A program made the translations under genes and the position numbers. The notes under the pieces are model-generated. The model was not told the DNA's origin. It saw only the letters and a list, made by a program, of their open reading frames with translations, and searched no databases. Below are positions 8,774 through 17,827 of a DNA stretch of 64,000 nucleotides, in pieces. The DNA comes from Saprospiraceae bacterium (GTDB taxonomy: Bacteria > Bacteroidota > Bacteroidia > Chitinophagales > Saprospiraceae): positions 1-64,000 of the forward strand of contig JADKBO010000029.1 in the NCBI GenBank assembly GCA_016715105.1. The letters run 5' to 3'. Numbering within the stretch: position 1 is the stretch's first letter; every line of letters starts with the position of its first letter.

Positions 8774-9322
8774 AATGTCAAAATTTAGGAATAAATATCG
8801 GATAGAATCTGTGAGATTGAAGGTTATGATTATGGACGAAATGGTGCCTATTTTATAACCATTTGTACAAACAACAGACAGCATTTTTTTTGGTGAAATT
8901 AGAGAATCAGAATTATGCAACTCGGATTTGGCAAAATTTTGAAAAATATTGGTTGAAATCATAAATTCCGATGAATGCAATTGGATAATTATAGTCGTTA
9001 TGCCAGACCATATCATGCTATGGAATTTTGAAAATTGATAAAAACGATCCGGTAGAAACGCGCTTAATCTCGGATCACACCATAGACCAAATAAACGGTT
9101 TTTGTTCAGCATAAAAAATCCAATGATTGCCAAAATATTTCCAGAATTATTCGGTGGTATAAAGGAAGATGTGCATATGAAATGAGAAAAATTGATCCAG
9201 GTTTTGCCTGGCAATCCAGTTTTTATGACCACATTATTCGCAATGCCAAATCGTTTGAAAATATTCAAAATTACATCAAAAACAATCCAAGCAACTGGGC
9301 AAAAGACAAATTGAAAGGATAA
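8774..9322 (+). pseudogene. RAYT-type transposase, copy C, divergent and heavily decayed
   Basis: The first 45 bases (ATGTCAAAATTTAGG onward) and the last 60 bases (an NNPSNW-coding stretch to TAA at 9320-9322) are almost identical to the intact RAYT at 11964. The middle belongs to a different RAYT subfamily: YDYGR-NGAY-FITICTN, HFFGEI and VVMPDHI (the HUH region with MPDHI instead of MPNHI), then a GGIK-x-R-E and a FYDHIIRN-like segment. It contains many frameshifts and stops. No palindrome is present inside. The conserved outer ends on a diverged body are discussed as a finding. Confidence 0.65.
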
Positions 9323-9517
9323 CCATTTATTATTCCAACACATTTTAAAATGAATTAACCAAAATCAGATGCAGGGAAATTGGTAATCATGAACCTTTTA
9401 AATCTATAATGCTTTATTGATAGCTAACAATTCAGATTGATCACATTTTTCACGGCTTTCATCACATCTGAAAAAAAGTACGTTTTTTATGCCTTAATCT
9501 TGTATCAAATTAGCACA

Positions 9518-11053
9518 ATGAAAGTAAGGTGGAGAACAGATGAAATGATCATGATTACCCTTCTAGTGGTTTGGGCGTTGGTCGTTATCTTAATAGAGGC
9601 ATATGAATATGTAATCGGGGCAGGTCAGACAAATTATGAGACAGTATTTAAGGCAAATGGACTAGCATTCATTTATTGGAGAAATGTATTATTTCCTCAA
9701 ATTGGTGCGGTCTTATTGACTTTTGGCGTTTATTTATGGATCAATCTCATCATCATTCCATTTTTTACAAAAGTAACAGGTGATGATATCGAGCGTATTT
9801 TTTCAAAACAAATAGCAAAAGTTGTTCTATCAATTGTCTTCGTAAGTTTTTTGTTTGCGCTGGGGCTGAATGGATTGTCCTACTTTGCCAGACCGCATTT
9901 ATTTAATTATGGCAATTATCAATTGCTCTCTATAGGTGGTTACAATGACCAGCCATTGGAAAATATATTTTTTGGATTTGATAGGACTTTGGCATTCGTC
10001 ACCTTGGTTACACTTTTTTGCATGATCCGAGAATTGATCATTTGGTTTTTTGAAAAGACGAATCCAAATAGATCTTTTAGAATTATGGTTTTGAACAATA
10101 TCATTCCTTTGATATTTCTGTATTTTTTCATACTCATTTTGATCAATCCCTTACATTCTGATTTTGTAGAATATTTGTTTTTTGTAACGCCATTACTTGG
10201 ATACTATTTGTACTTGATGTTTTGGCTTTTCCCTTTCAAGTCAGAAAGATCATTTTTTGATAAATCGGTGTTGACTCGCTTAATACCTGCCGCCTTTATA
10301 GCTATTGTTCCAAGTATATTTTTGCTTTTTGGCTTTGGTCGACCTCTTGTACCCTTTCTGTTTTTATTATTATTACTTTTTGTTGCTACACCTTTATTTT
10401 GGTTTATTTATCTACAGCGAAAAGATAAAATCTTACAATACATACACATGGAAACTGCATTGGCTAATTCAGAAGCTAATTTGCAACTCTTAAAATCACA
10501 GATTAATCCACATTTTTTATTCAATGCTTTAAACACGCTTTACGGCACAGCATTAAAAGGAGATACAGATCAGACAGCAGAAGGTATACAGAAATTGGGA
10601 GATATGATGCGATTCATGCTTCATGAAAATACCCTTGAATTCATTCCCATGGAAAAGGAAATAGCTTATTTGAATAACTTTATAACGCTTCAAAAACTTA
10701 GAATACAATCATCGCCTGATATAGTGGTGGAAGACAACATCGATGAGGCTGTTTGCAATAATCAAATTGCTCCGATGTTATTTATCCCCTTTGTTGAAAA
10801 TGCTTTTAAACATGGCATTAGTTTAAAAGAAAAATCTTGGATTAAAATCAATCTTGTTTGTAGCGAGGACATTGTTACTTTTGAAGTGAGTAACAGTTTA
10901 CATAAAAGTAGCCATATCCTTGAAAATGGAAAATCAGGTATCGGATTAAAAAACGTGAAAGGTAGACTGGACCTTCAATATCCTGATAATCATACATTAG
11001 AAATTCAGGAGAGTGAAAATGAATACAATATAAAATTGATGATAAAATGTTGA
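9518..11053 (+). CDS. LytS/YehU-type sensor histidine kinase
   Basis: From the ATG at 9518 (MKVRWRTDEMIM) the product has 511 residues. The frame is open upstream to a TTG at 9437, but the ATG gives a normal start before the first helix. The N-terminal half contains about eight membrane helices. A short coiled linker (METALANSEANLQLLK) leads into the His_kinase domain: SQINPHFLFNALNTLY carries the phospho-accepting His (about residue 332), and FVENAFKHGI and SGIGLKNVKGRL form the N and G boxes of the ATPase. Such membrane kinases pair with LytTR response regulators. The next gene overlaps its end by 7 bp and is its obvious partner. The signal sensed is unknown. Confidence 0.9.
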   Translation: MKVRWRTDEMIMITLLVVWALVVILIEAYEYVIGAGQTNYETVFKANGLAFIYWRNVLFPQIGAVLLTFGVYLWINLIIIPFFTKVTGDDIERIFSKQIAKVVLSIVFVSFLFALGLNGLSYFARPHLFNYGNYQLLSIGGYNDQPLENIFFGFDRTLAFVTLVTLFCMIRELIIWFFEKTNPNRSFRIMVLNNIIPLIFLYFFILILINPLHSDFVEYLFFVTPLLGYYLYLMFWLFPFKSERSFFDKSVLTRLIPAAFIAIVPSIFLLFGFGRPLVPFLFLLLLLFVATPLFWFIYLQRKDKILQYIHMETALANSEANLQLLKSQINPHFLFNALNTLYGTALKGDTDQTAEGIQKLGDMMRFMLHENTLEFIPMEKEIAYLNNFITLQKLRIQSSPDIVVEDNIDEAVCNNQIAPMLFIPFVENAFKHGISLKEKSWIKINLVCSEDIVTFEVSNSLHKSSHILENGKSGIGLKNVKGRLDLQYPDNHTLEIQESENEYNIKLMIKC

Positions 11054-11748
11054 AAGCAATTGCCATAGATGACGAACCAATAGCCTTGGATGTAATCAAA
11101 AGTTTGATTGATAAAGTGACATTTGTGGATGTTTTGAGATATTTCACCGATGCTTTTGAAGCGCTGGAATTCATGAAACACAACCAAATTGATTTGATTT
11201 TTTTGGACATCATGATGCCAGATATCACTGGGTTTGAATTTATAAAGACATTACCCATTCCTCCAATGATCATTTTTACTACTGCTTATTCAGAACATGC
11301 CGTACAAGGTTTTGAAATGGATGCAGTGGATTATTTGCTTAAACCTTTTTCATTAACACGTTTTCTCAAGGCATGTAACAAGGCTTATGAACGGCAAGCG
11401 CTCAACACTCAAGTGCTCGCAAAACCAAACGTTGAGTCGCATATGTTTGTAAAAAGTGGTCTTGAAAACGTAAGAATAGCATTCGAGGAAATTCTTTACG
11501 CGGAGGCTCTTGGCAATTATGTACAGCTAGTATTAGAAAATAAAAAAATAGTAACTAGGTTGACGATGACCGAAGTTGAAACTTTACTTACTTCTTATGG
11601 CTTTGTGCGCATCCATCGCTCTTTTATAGTTTCGAAAAAAAACATCCAAAAATTTGATAAAAAAAGTGTTTGGATCAATCAAACGGAATTACCTATTGGC
11701 CCCATTTATCTTTCATCATTAGAACAAACCATTTTCAATTTAAAATAA
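11047..11748 (+). CDS. LytTR-family response regulator
   Basis: This 233-residue protein has an N-terminal receiver (about residues 1-120) with acidic pocket DDE at 8-10, phospho-acceptor Asp54 in FLDIMMPD, a Thr in FTTAY and a Lys in LLKPF. A C-terminal LytTR DNA-binding domain follows (about 135-233: AEALGNYVQLVLENKKIV, FVRIHRSFIV). It is the cytoplasmic partner of the kinase gene it overlaps. LytTR regulators bind imperfect direct repeats upstream of target genes. Likely targets include the downstream secreted or outer-membrane genes, but no binding repeat was identified with certainty. Confidence 0.92.
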   Translation: MLKAIAIDDEPIALDVIKSLIDKVTFVDVLRYFTDAFEALEFMKHNQIDLIFLDIMMPDITGFEFIKTLPIPPMIIFTTAYSEHAVQGFEMDAVDYLLKPFSLTRFLKACNKAYERQALNTQVLAKPNVESHMFVKSGLENVRIAFEEILYAEALGNYVQLVLENKKIVTRLTMTEVETLLTSYGFVRIHRSFIVSKKNIQKFDKKSVWINQTELPIGPIYLSSLEQTIFNLK

Positions 11749-11755
11749 AATAACA

Positions 11756-11836
11756 ATGAAAAAATTGCCAATTTTTTTGCTGGCCTGGACTTCTTTTGCC
11801 CAAAATGCTGATAAACAGAAAACCATAAGTTTTTAA
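11756..11836 (+). pseudogene. Signal-peptide stub of a lost exported protein
   Basis: Seven bases after the regulator stop an ATG opens 26 codons: MKKLPIFLLAWTSFAQNADK, then five more and TAA. This is a complete Sec signal peptide with a Bacteroidota-style A-Q cleavage region and nothing behind it. The spacing suggests it was the third gene of the kinase-regulator operon and lost its body, perhaps when the adjacent RAYT copy inserted. It is also possible that the short frame is chance. Confidence 0.4.
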
Positions 11837-11963
11837 AAGATAGTTTTTTTAAAAAGCATAAGGAATATAATTTTATTTCTATATTTTGGTTAGGAAATAA
11901 TTTTTTGATTAGACATATGTAATTCTGGTCTAGAATAAAATTAAGAAACAGCACATTTGCCCA

Positions 11964-12647
11964 ATGTCAAAATTTAGGAATAAATATCGGATAGAATCGG
12001 TGAGAAGACCCAATTGGGATTATTCTTCGAATTCGTTATATTTTTTAACAATTATAACCCAATACCGGGTTTGTTACCTGGGGGAAATTGAAAATGGCGA
12101 AATGCAATTGTCGGATTTTGGCAAAATTGTTGAAAATGAATGGTTGAAATCATTTAAAATCAGGAATGAATTGGCATTGCATGAATATATATTGATGCCA
12201 AATCATATTCATGCAATTGTGGAAATTAAAAACGAAAACGAAAAATTCGATATCCAAATATCAACAGAAATGCCAGATGGGGATGTAGAGACGCACGGCC
12301 GTGCGTCTCTACATCCCCATTCGCCAACGACATCCATTGGTCATTCGCCATCCAATTGGTTACCAGACGATTATTTTGATTTTCCATCCATAAAACGAAA
12401 CCCACCAATTCGATTGCCAAAATCCATTTCATCATTTATTGCGGGATTTAAATCTGCCGTAAATTCCAAAATTGATGATTTTATTGACAAACAAAATTTG
12501 GATATTCGTAAATTCAATAGGACGAATCATTTTTTTCAACCGAATTATCATGACCACATCATCAGGGATGATTTTGAATATTACAACATTCAAAATTACA
12601 TCAAAAACAATCCAAGCAACTGGGGAAGAGACAATTTGAAAGGATAA
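11964..12647 (+). CDS. RAYT-type (Y1/IS200-like) transposase, intact copy B
   Basis: The 227-residue protein begins MSKFRNKYRIESVRRPNWDY. It has the HUH motif in MPNHIHAIVE (about residues 73-82), and a catalytic-helix region with conserved Y and Q/N residues, HFFQPNYHDHIIRDDFEYYN, ending in NYIKNNPSNWGRDNLKG. The family cleaves and joins single-stranded hairpin DNA through an active-site Tyr and usually acts on REP repeats near its own gene. The copy contains a 44-bp palindrome at 12277-12320 translated in frame, inserting about 15 residues between the catalytic motifs. It is the only intact copy of three in the window and could supply the activity for the others. Confidence 0.88.
   Translation: MSKFRNKYRIESVRRPNWDYSSNSLYFLTIITQYRVCYLGEIENGEMQLSDFGKIVENEWLKSFKIRNELALHEYILMPNHIHAIVEIKNENEKFDIQISTEMPDGDVETHGRASLHPHSPTTSIGHSPSNWLPDDYFDFPSIKRNPPIRLPKSISSFIAGFKSAVNSKIDDFIDKQNLDIRKFNRTNHFFQPNYHDHIIRDDFEYYNIQNYIKNNPSNWGRDNLKG
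12277..12320. repeat. 44-bp perfect palindrome inside RAYT copy B
   Basis: Two 22-bp arms, exact reverse complements, are centred on CGGCCG like the palindrome at 861-906. Relative to that copy the left arm has GGGGATG instead of GGGGGTG and the right arm has CATCCCC instead of CACCCCC. The single difference is therefore compensated on the other side and pairing is kept. Confidence 0.85.
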
Positions 12648-12795
12648 AAATAATTTTCCATCACAATAAAAAACATCCCATTTTTTCAAACTATACCCGT
12701 TTTCTCCAATTCACACCCCATTTTCTACAACTCACGCACTTTCACTTGTAGCAAAACTATGAATCCTTGACATTTGAGTCATAATTCATAAAGTA

Positions 12796-14976
12796 ATGAG
12801 GATTTCAACTTATTTGTTATTTGTACTCGTGTTATTATCTACCACTGTTTTCGGACAAGAGATTTCTGTTTTAAGGGGCATAGTTGTGGATGAAGATAAA
12901 CAGCCCATCATAGGAGCCAATATTGTACTTGAGGGCACTTACGATGGTACTAGTTCTGACTTAGATGGGAAGTTTGAGTTTCAAACAGAGTCAACTGATA
13001 GCGCTGTAATTACTTTTACTTATCTTGGAAAAGAGGCAATCAGCAGAGGTATCTTACTCAAAGGTGATACCCTAAACTTTTCCATTAAGTTGGAAGAGGC
13101 AAGAGAGATGCTCACAGAAGTGGTCATCAGTGCAGGAAGTTTTGAAGCAGTGACGGATAAAAAAAGAGCTGCAGTATTAAATCCTCTCGACATTGTGCTT
13201 ACAGCCAGTGCTTCTGCAGACATTGCTGGTGCTATCAATACTTTGCCAGGTACAACGAGAAATGGTGAAAGTGGACAACTGTTGGTCAGAGGTGGAGCAG
13301 CTTATGAAACGAAAACCTTCATAGATGGCATTTTAGTGCAAAAGCCGTATAACAGTACCATTGGTAACTTACCAGCAAGAAATAGATTTTCTCCATTTTT
13401 ATTCAAAGGGACCAGTTTTTCTACTGGCGGATATAGCGCAGAATATGGCCAAGCTATGTCTTCAGCTTTGATGTTGCAAACAGAAGACCTTGCGGAAAAA
13501 ACGGTCACAGGCGTACAATTACTTTCCGTAGGTGCAGGTGTTTCCCACACTCAAAGATGGAAAAATACTTCACTCACAGCTGGATTGGACCACACCAATC
13601 TCAAACCATACTTTGCCTTCATTCCACAAAAAGTCAAATTTGATAAAGCTCCACAAACGTGGGAAGGAAATATTGTATTCAGACACAAACTCAATGAAAA
13701 GGGTTCCATGATCAAGTTGTATTCATACACAAATACATCGGACATGCTCATGCAATCAGATTTCGTATTCAATGGACTTTCTGATGGGACCATTGGATTG
13801 CGTGCCGACAATCACTTTACAAATCTTACTTTACAACATGGTTTGCCCAATGATTGGACCTTGTATGCTGCTCTTGGTATCAATTATAATAAAGATAAAA
13901 TGCAACATAATCAGTCTAAAACAACCACGTTGTCGGCTGGTCAGGCAAGAGCTACTGTTTCTAAACCTTTGAGTACATTTTTGAACATCAAAACGGGTTT
14001 GGACTTACAACGTATTCAATACAAAGAAGCCTATTTCAATGGGCAACAAGGTTTTACCTTACCAGCAACAGAAAATATGATGGCTGCTTTTGGAGAATCT
14101 GAATTTGTCATCGCTCGCAAGTTTTCAGGAAGGGTAGGCTTAAGGGGAGAATATTCTCAGCTTTTACAGAAAATGAATTTCGCTCCAAGGGCTACTTTTG
14201 CATATACCATTTCAAAAGGTGAACAAGTTTCTCTGGCAGCAGGGAGTTTCTACCAAAACCCTGAATTCCAACATTTGGTAAATAATTCGACATTAAATCA
14301 AGAATCTGCCAACCACCTCATTTTCAATTATCAAAAAATTAAAAATGGCTTGATTTTCAGAGTGGAAGCTTACAAAAAATGGTACACTGGCTTGGTAAAA
14401 ACGCCCGATTTTACTTCAGAAATAAATAACAATGGTAGTGGCTATGCTCAAGGTGTTGACGTCTTTTTTAGAGATAACAAGTCAATAAAAAATGGAGATT
14501 ATTGGGTCTCTTATTCCTATTTGGATACCAAAAGAGATTGGCGAAATTTCCCAATTGCTGCACGACCAGATTTTGCCATGAAGCACAGCCTCTCATTGGT
14601 AGGGAAGAAATTTTTCCCAGACCTCAATATCGCATTGAGTGGTTCTTACTCTTATAATTCCGGACGACCTTATTATAATCCGACAACATCGGAGGCAGGT
14701 TTTATGAAAGATCGGACCCCAGCTTACCATGATGTCAGTGCCACCATGACTTACCTGACAAATATCAAGGGCAATTTCACAGTAGTTTATCTGAGTGTAC
14801 AGAATCTATTAGGTACTAAACAAATATATTCTTACAGATACAACCAAGATGCTGTCAGTGGTGCATACCAAAGATTTGAATTGGGCCCTCCAGCCAAGAG
14901 ATTTGCTGTACTTGCAGTGGTCATGACCATCGGCGAACAGTACAAAAAAACCGAAGTAACCAGCGATGATTATTAA
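12796..14976 (+). CDS. TonB-dependent receptor with carboxypeptidase-like N-terminal domain
   Basis: The 726-residue protein has a signal peptide (MRISTYLLFVLVLLSTTVFG, then Q). A CarboxypepD_reg-like domain follows at about residues 25-105 (LRGIVVDEDKQPIIGANIVL, then YDGTSSDLDGKF). The plug is at about 120-225 (LNTLPGTTRNGESGQLLVRG, TFIDGILVQKPYN), and a 22-strand-type outer-membrane barrel runs to the C-terminus. It is shorter than SusC proteins and no SusD gene follows, so it belongs to the general TonB receptor group. It would import an unknown ligand through the outer membrane using TonB-ExbBD energy. It precedes a secreted helical-repeat protein by about 55 bp and lies between two LytS/LytTR pairs, which may regulate it. 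Confidence 0.9.
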   Translation: MRISTYLLFVLVLLSTTVFGQEISVLRGIVVDEDKQPIIGANIVLEGTYDGTSSDLDGKFEFQTESTDSAVITFTYLGKEAISRGILLKGDTLNFSIKLEEAREMLTEVVISAGSFEAVTDKKRAAVLNPLDIVLTASASADIAGAINTLPGTTRNGESGQLLVRGGAAYETKTFIDGILVQKPYNSTIGNLPARNRFSPFLFKGTSFSTGGYSAEYGQAMSSALMLQTEDLAEKTVTGVQLLSVGAGVSHTQRWKNTSLTAGLDHTNLKPYFAFIPQKVKFDKAPQTWEGNIVFRHKLNEKGSMIKLYSYTNTSDMLMQSDFVFNGLSDGTIGLRADNHFTNLTLQHGLPNDWTLYAALGINYNKDKMQHNQSKTTTLSAGQARATVSKPLSTFLNIKTGLDLQRIQYKEAYFNGQQGFTLPATENMMAAFGESEFVIARKFSGRVGLRGEYSQLLQKMNFAPRATFAYTISKGEQVSLAAGSFYQNPEFQHLVNNSTLNQESANHLIFNYQKIKNGLIFRVEAYKKWYTGLVKTPDFTSEINNNGSGYAQGVDVFFRDNKSIKNGDYWVSYSYLDTKRDWRNFPIAARPDFAMKHSLSLVGKKFFPDLNIALSGSYSYNSGRPYYNPTTSEAGFMKDRTPAYHDVSATMTYLTNIKGNFTVVYLSVQNLLGTKQIYSYRYNQDAVSGAYQRFELGPPAKRFAVLAVVMTIGEQYKKTEVTSDDY

Positions 14977-15031
14977 AAAACAAACAAACATTCAAATAAA
15001 ATTATTCATTCAAATTAAAAATTATTATAAT

Positions 15032-15697
15032 ATGAAAAAGTCAATAATTCTTACGATTGCATTTATTTCTTTTGTGGCTACTGTCACTTTTGCTCAGGAT
15101 GGAAAATACGAAAAGGCCATGGGGCAAACAATGCAAAAATTAAGTACAGCTCAATCACCTGAGCAGTTTGGTGAAATTTCAAATGGCTTTGCCAGAATTG
15201 CAGCAGCTGAAGGCAATAAATGGCAGGCTTATTACAATGCAGCTTATACTCAATTGATCAGTGGTTTTATGTCAATGCAACCCGATATGGTGTTGGCCCA
15301 AAGTAAGGTAAAACAAGCGATGGAATACATTGAAAAAATGAAAACCTTAGAGTTGGACAATGTGGCAAAAAGCGAATTGAATGTATTGGAAGCTTATTGT
15401 TTAGTGGGCAAGGTCAGTGAAGATCCAATGGCCAATGGTGCCAAATATACCGCGACCATTCATGAATTACTTGACAGTGCTTTGGCTTTAAATAAAAACA
15501 ATGCCCGCTCTTTGTATTTAAAGGGCATGTACCTCTATAATACTCCGACTTTTTATGGTGGTGGAGCGGGACCAGCTTTGCCCTTTTTGGAAGGCGCACA
15601 ACAATTGTTTTCGACAACAGAATCTACTCCTTTGATCATCAATTGGGGTGAAAATGAAAGTGCAAATTTGTTGACTCAAGTGAAGGCTGCAAAATAA
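15032..15697 (+). CDS. Exported TPR-like protein
   Basis: The ATG at 15032 (MKKSIILTIAFISFVATVTF, then AQ) gives a clear signal peptide; the frame is open further upstream, but that part is low-complexity. The mature part (about 200 residues) is helical with repeated patterns, such as EQFGEISNGFARIAAAEGNK, LNVLEAYCLVGKV and LNKNNARSLYLKGMYLYN, the last resembling a tetratricopeptide unit. It probably sits in the periplasm as a partner of the preceding TonB receptor, with which it is co-oriented and closely spaced. A strong hairpin terminator follows. No enzymatic motif seen. Confidence 0.7.
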   Translation: MKKSIILTIAFISFVATVTFAQDGKYEKAMGQTMQKLSTAQSPEQFGEISNGFARIAAAEGNKWQAYYNAAYTQLISGFMSMQPDMVLAQSKVKQAMEYIEKMKTLELDNVAKSELNVLEAYCLVGKVSEDPMANGAKYTATIHELLDSALALNKNNARSLYLKGMYLYNTPTFYGGGAGPALPFLEGAQQLFSTTESTPLIINWGENESANLLTQVKAAK

Positions 15698-15703
15698 ATT
15701 TAC

Positions 15704-15744
15704 AAAACCCTAATCTGATAGCAGGTCAGTCAGATTAGGGTTTT
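15704..15744. terminator. Intrinsic terminator after the TonB receptor/TPR operon
   Basis: Perfect 15-bp arms AAAACCCTAATCTGA (15704-15718) and TCAGATTAGGGTTTT (15730-15744) with an 11-base loop. It ends in T4 and has A4 at the left, so it can work in both directions. Confidence 0.8.
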
Positions 15745-15881
15745 AAATTGAATTTAGTTACGGTGCAATTATTCTTTTTATGGCTAAAAGCAATTTAAAG
15801 TTTATCTTCGAATACCATTGTAATATTGTTCAGTTACAATAACAAAGTCGAGCTTATGTTTGATTTTAATTCATTAAAAAT

Positions 15882-16907
15882 ATGAACTCAGCAGCCATAG
15901 ATGAGAGAAAACAAAATCAATTGAAAGGAATTATCCAAGTATTTTTAGCTTGTTTAATAATCAATTTCTTTACGAGAGGAATGGAAGTTGTATCGCTAAA
16001 AGATGTTTATTTTCTGATGGTGTCGACAGTGACCAGTATGATGATTTGGTACGGTTGTGCTTTTGTTTCAGAAGCTTATAAGGATGAGATACCGTGGACA
16101 GAAAAGCCATATCTGCGTTTGGGTTTGTCAGTTACAGCCACAGCAATTTGGGTTTTATTTGTGTACCTTTTGACAAATTTTCTTTGGCTTTTGGCCTATC
16201 CAAATTATAGCATAGGAAAGGTATTTAGGAATTTAAACTTCCGCGATTATATTTTTACATTTTTGATTACCATCATGATCAGTTCATTTCTGTATGGTCG
16301 TGGTTTTTTCTTGGAGTGGAAAGCCAAATTTCAAGAATCGGAAAAACATAAGGAAGAGAAATTGTTGTACCAATATGAAATGTTGCGCAATCAAGTCAAT
16401 CCACATTTTTTATTTAATAATTTAAGTGTGTTATCAAACCTGGTGCATAAAGATGCAGATTTAGCCGAAGCTTTCATTGCTAAATTCGCCAATGTTTATC
16501 GTTATGTTTTGGATAGCAGGATGAAGGAATCTGTAAGTATTCAAGAAGAATTAAATCATTTGGCTGATTATTTATTTCTTATGAAAATAAGATTTGGTGA
16601 TGGATTTAATTTTGAGAATAGTGTGAATAATGAAAATGGAATGATCTTGCCAATGACCTTACAAATGCTCATAGAAAATGTCTTCAAACACAATAATGTC
16701 TCTAAATTGGAGCCATTGAATATTCATTTGATGCAGCATGATAATTACTTGGTTGTACAAAACAAAATATATAAAAGAAATAATGTGGAAGTTTCTGGCA
16801 TTGGATTAGAAAACATCAAAGAGAGATATCGCCACCTCACAGATCAGCCCATCATTTTAGAAAATGATGGTGAGTTTTTCACCGTCAAAATTCCCATCAT
16901 TTCATGA
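15882..16907 (+). CDS. LytS-type sensor histidine kinase, short form
   Basis: A 341-residue membrane kinase. Four predicted helices fill the first 145 residues. After a charged linker (EWKAKFQESEKHKEEK) the His_kinase domain follows with RNQVNPHFLFNNLSVLSNL, the phospho-accepting His being about residue 175, then KFANVYRYVLD and the ATP-binding MLIENVFKHNNVS and SGIGLENIKERYRHL. The stop overlaps the ATG of the next gene (ATGA), so the two are translationally coupled. It is the second such pair in 8 kb and is shorter than the one at 9518, with a different sensor region. Confidence 0.9.
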   Translation: MNSAAIDERKQNQLKGIIQVFLACLIINFFTRGMEVVSLKDVYFLMVSTVTSMMIWYGCAFVSEAYKDEIPWTEKPYLRLGLSVTATAIWVLFVYLLTNFLWLLAYPNYSIGKVFRNLNFRDYIFTFLITIMISSFLYGRGFFLEWKAKFQESEKHKEEKLLYQYEMLRNQVNPHFLFNNLSVLSNLVHKDADLAEAFIAKFANVYRYVLDSRMKESVSIQEELNHLADYLFLMKIRFGDGFNFENSVNNENGMILPMTLQMLIENVFKHNNVSKLEPLNIHLMQHDNYLVVQNKIYKRNNVEVSGIGLENIKERYRHLTDQPIILENDGEFFTVKIPIIS

Positions 16908-17668
16908 AGATTTTAATTCTTGAAGACGAACAAATAACAGGGGAAGGTCTTGCTTTTAAAATCATGTCCCTGAGACCAGAAGCCAAAGTTTTGGCCATCA
17001 TTCCTTCTGTGAAAGAAGCAGTCGCTTGGTTTAATGCAGGCAATGAGGCGGACCTTGCTTTTTTTGATATACACCTTGCTGACGGACTGAGTTTTGAAAT
17101 TTTCAAACAGGTTAAAATTAATTGTCCTGTCATTTTTACCACGGCTTATGATCAATACGCTTTGCGAGCTTTTGAGGTTTATTCAGTGGATTATTTGCTC
17201 AAACCAGTGGACAAGGAAGCAATACAACGTGCATTGAATAAATTGGAATTCCTGCGGGAAAACAGCAAAAATTCTATTCCAGATGAGTTGGTGCAAAGTT
17301 TTTTAAGTACATCGCAACAGCAAACATACAAGCAAAGATTTCTGGTCAAGGTAGGAGAGCGTCTATTATCCTTTGACATAAACGAAATCATGTATTTTAT
17401 GGCAGATAACAAAACAGTTTGGATGCGATTGGCAAGTGGACGGAGATATCCAGTAGATTATAAAATGGATGATTTGCAACAATTGCTAGATCCCAATCAT
17501 TTTTTCCGGATTAATAGGTCATATTTAGCTGCATTCAAAGCCATCAAAGAGGTGTATGTTTACAGTAATTCGAGGTTGAAAATTGAACTGGATAAGGCAG
17601 ACAATGAAGAAGAAGTAATCGTCAGTCGGGATAGGGTAGAGGAGTTTCGTAATTGGATGGGAAAATAG
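16904..17668 (+). CDS. LytTR-family response regulator
   Basis: A 254-residue regulator: receiver domain (about 1-120) with EDE at 7-9, phospho-acceptor Asp55 in FFDIHLADG, FTTAYDQYALRAF and LLKPVDKEA. The LytTR domain occupies about 150-250 (YFMADNKTVWMRLASGRRYP, FFRINRSYLAAF). It is coupled to the preceding kinase by a 4-bp overlap and is the predicted output of that sensor. A degenerate purine-rich repeat tract lies directly after its stop. Confidence 0.92.
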   Translation: MKILILEDEQITGEGLAFKIMSLRPEAKVLAIIPSVKEAVAWFNAGNEADLAFFDIHLADGLSFEIFKQVKINCPVIFTTAYDQYALRAFEVYSVDYLLKPVDKEAIQRALNKLEFLRENSKNSIPDELVQSFLSTSQQQTYKQRFLVKVGERLLSFDINEIMYFMADNKTVWMRLASGRRYPVDYKMDDLQQLLDPNHFFRINRSYLAAFKAIKEVYVYSNSRLKIELDKADNEEEVIVSRDRVEEFRNWMGK

Positions 17669-17730
17669 GGGAGACCGGAAACGGGAGACAGGAAACCGGA
17701 AAACGGAGGACGGAAATCGGAGGACGGAAA
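17669..17730. repeat. Purine-rich degenerate tandem repeat
   Basis: Directly after the regulator stop the strand is made of GGAGAC/GGAAAC-like units, including two back-to-back copies of CGGAGGACGGAAAT. It is G+A rich and unlike the surrounding DNA. No coding capacity is claimed. Confidence 0.6.
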
Positions 17731-17827
17731 TCGAAAAGCTGCGAGCTTCGAAACACGAGCATCCAGCTTTCGCTTTTCAGATTGCTACAGTTATATCCTT
17801 TCCTAAAATATCTAATATGTAGTACTG

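Noticed and set aside
12226..12435. A minus-strand frame containing the VETHGRASLHPH segment
   Set aside because: It is the mirror of the palindrome inside the RAYT gene; the rest of that frame has no protein-like character.
15704..15744. A possible riboswitch or small RNA hairpin before the second kinase gene
   Set aside because: Perfect symmetric stem with T4/A4 ends directly after a gene is better explained as a bidirectional terminator.
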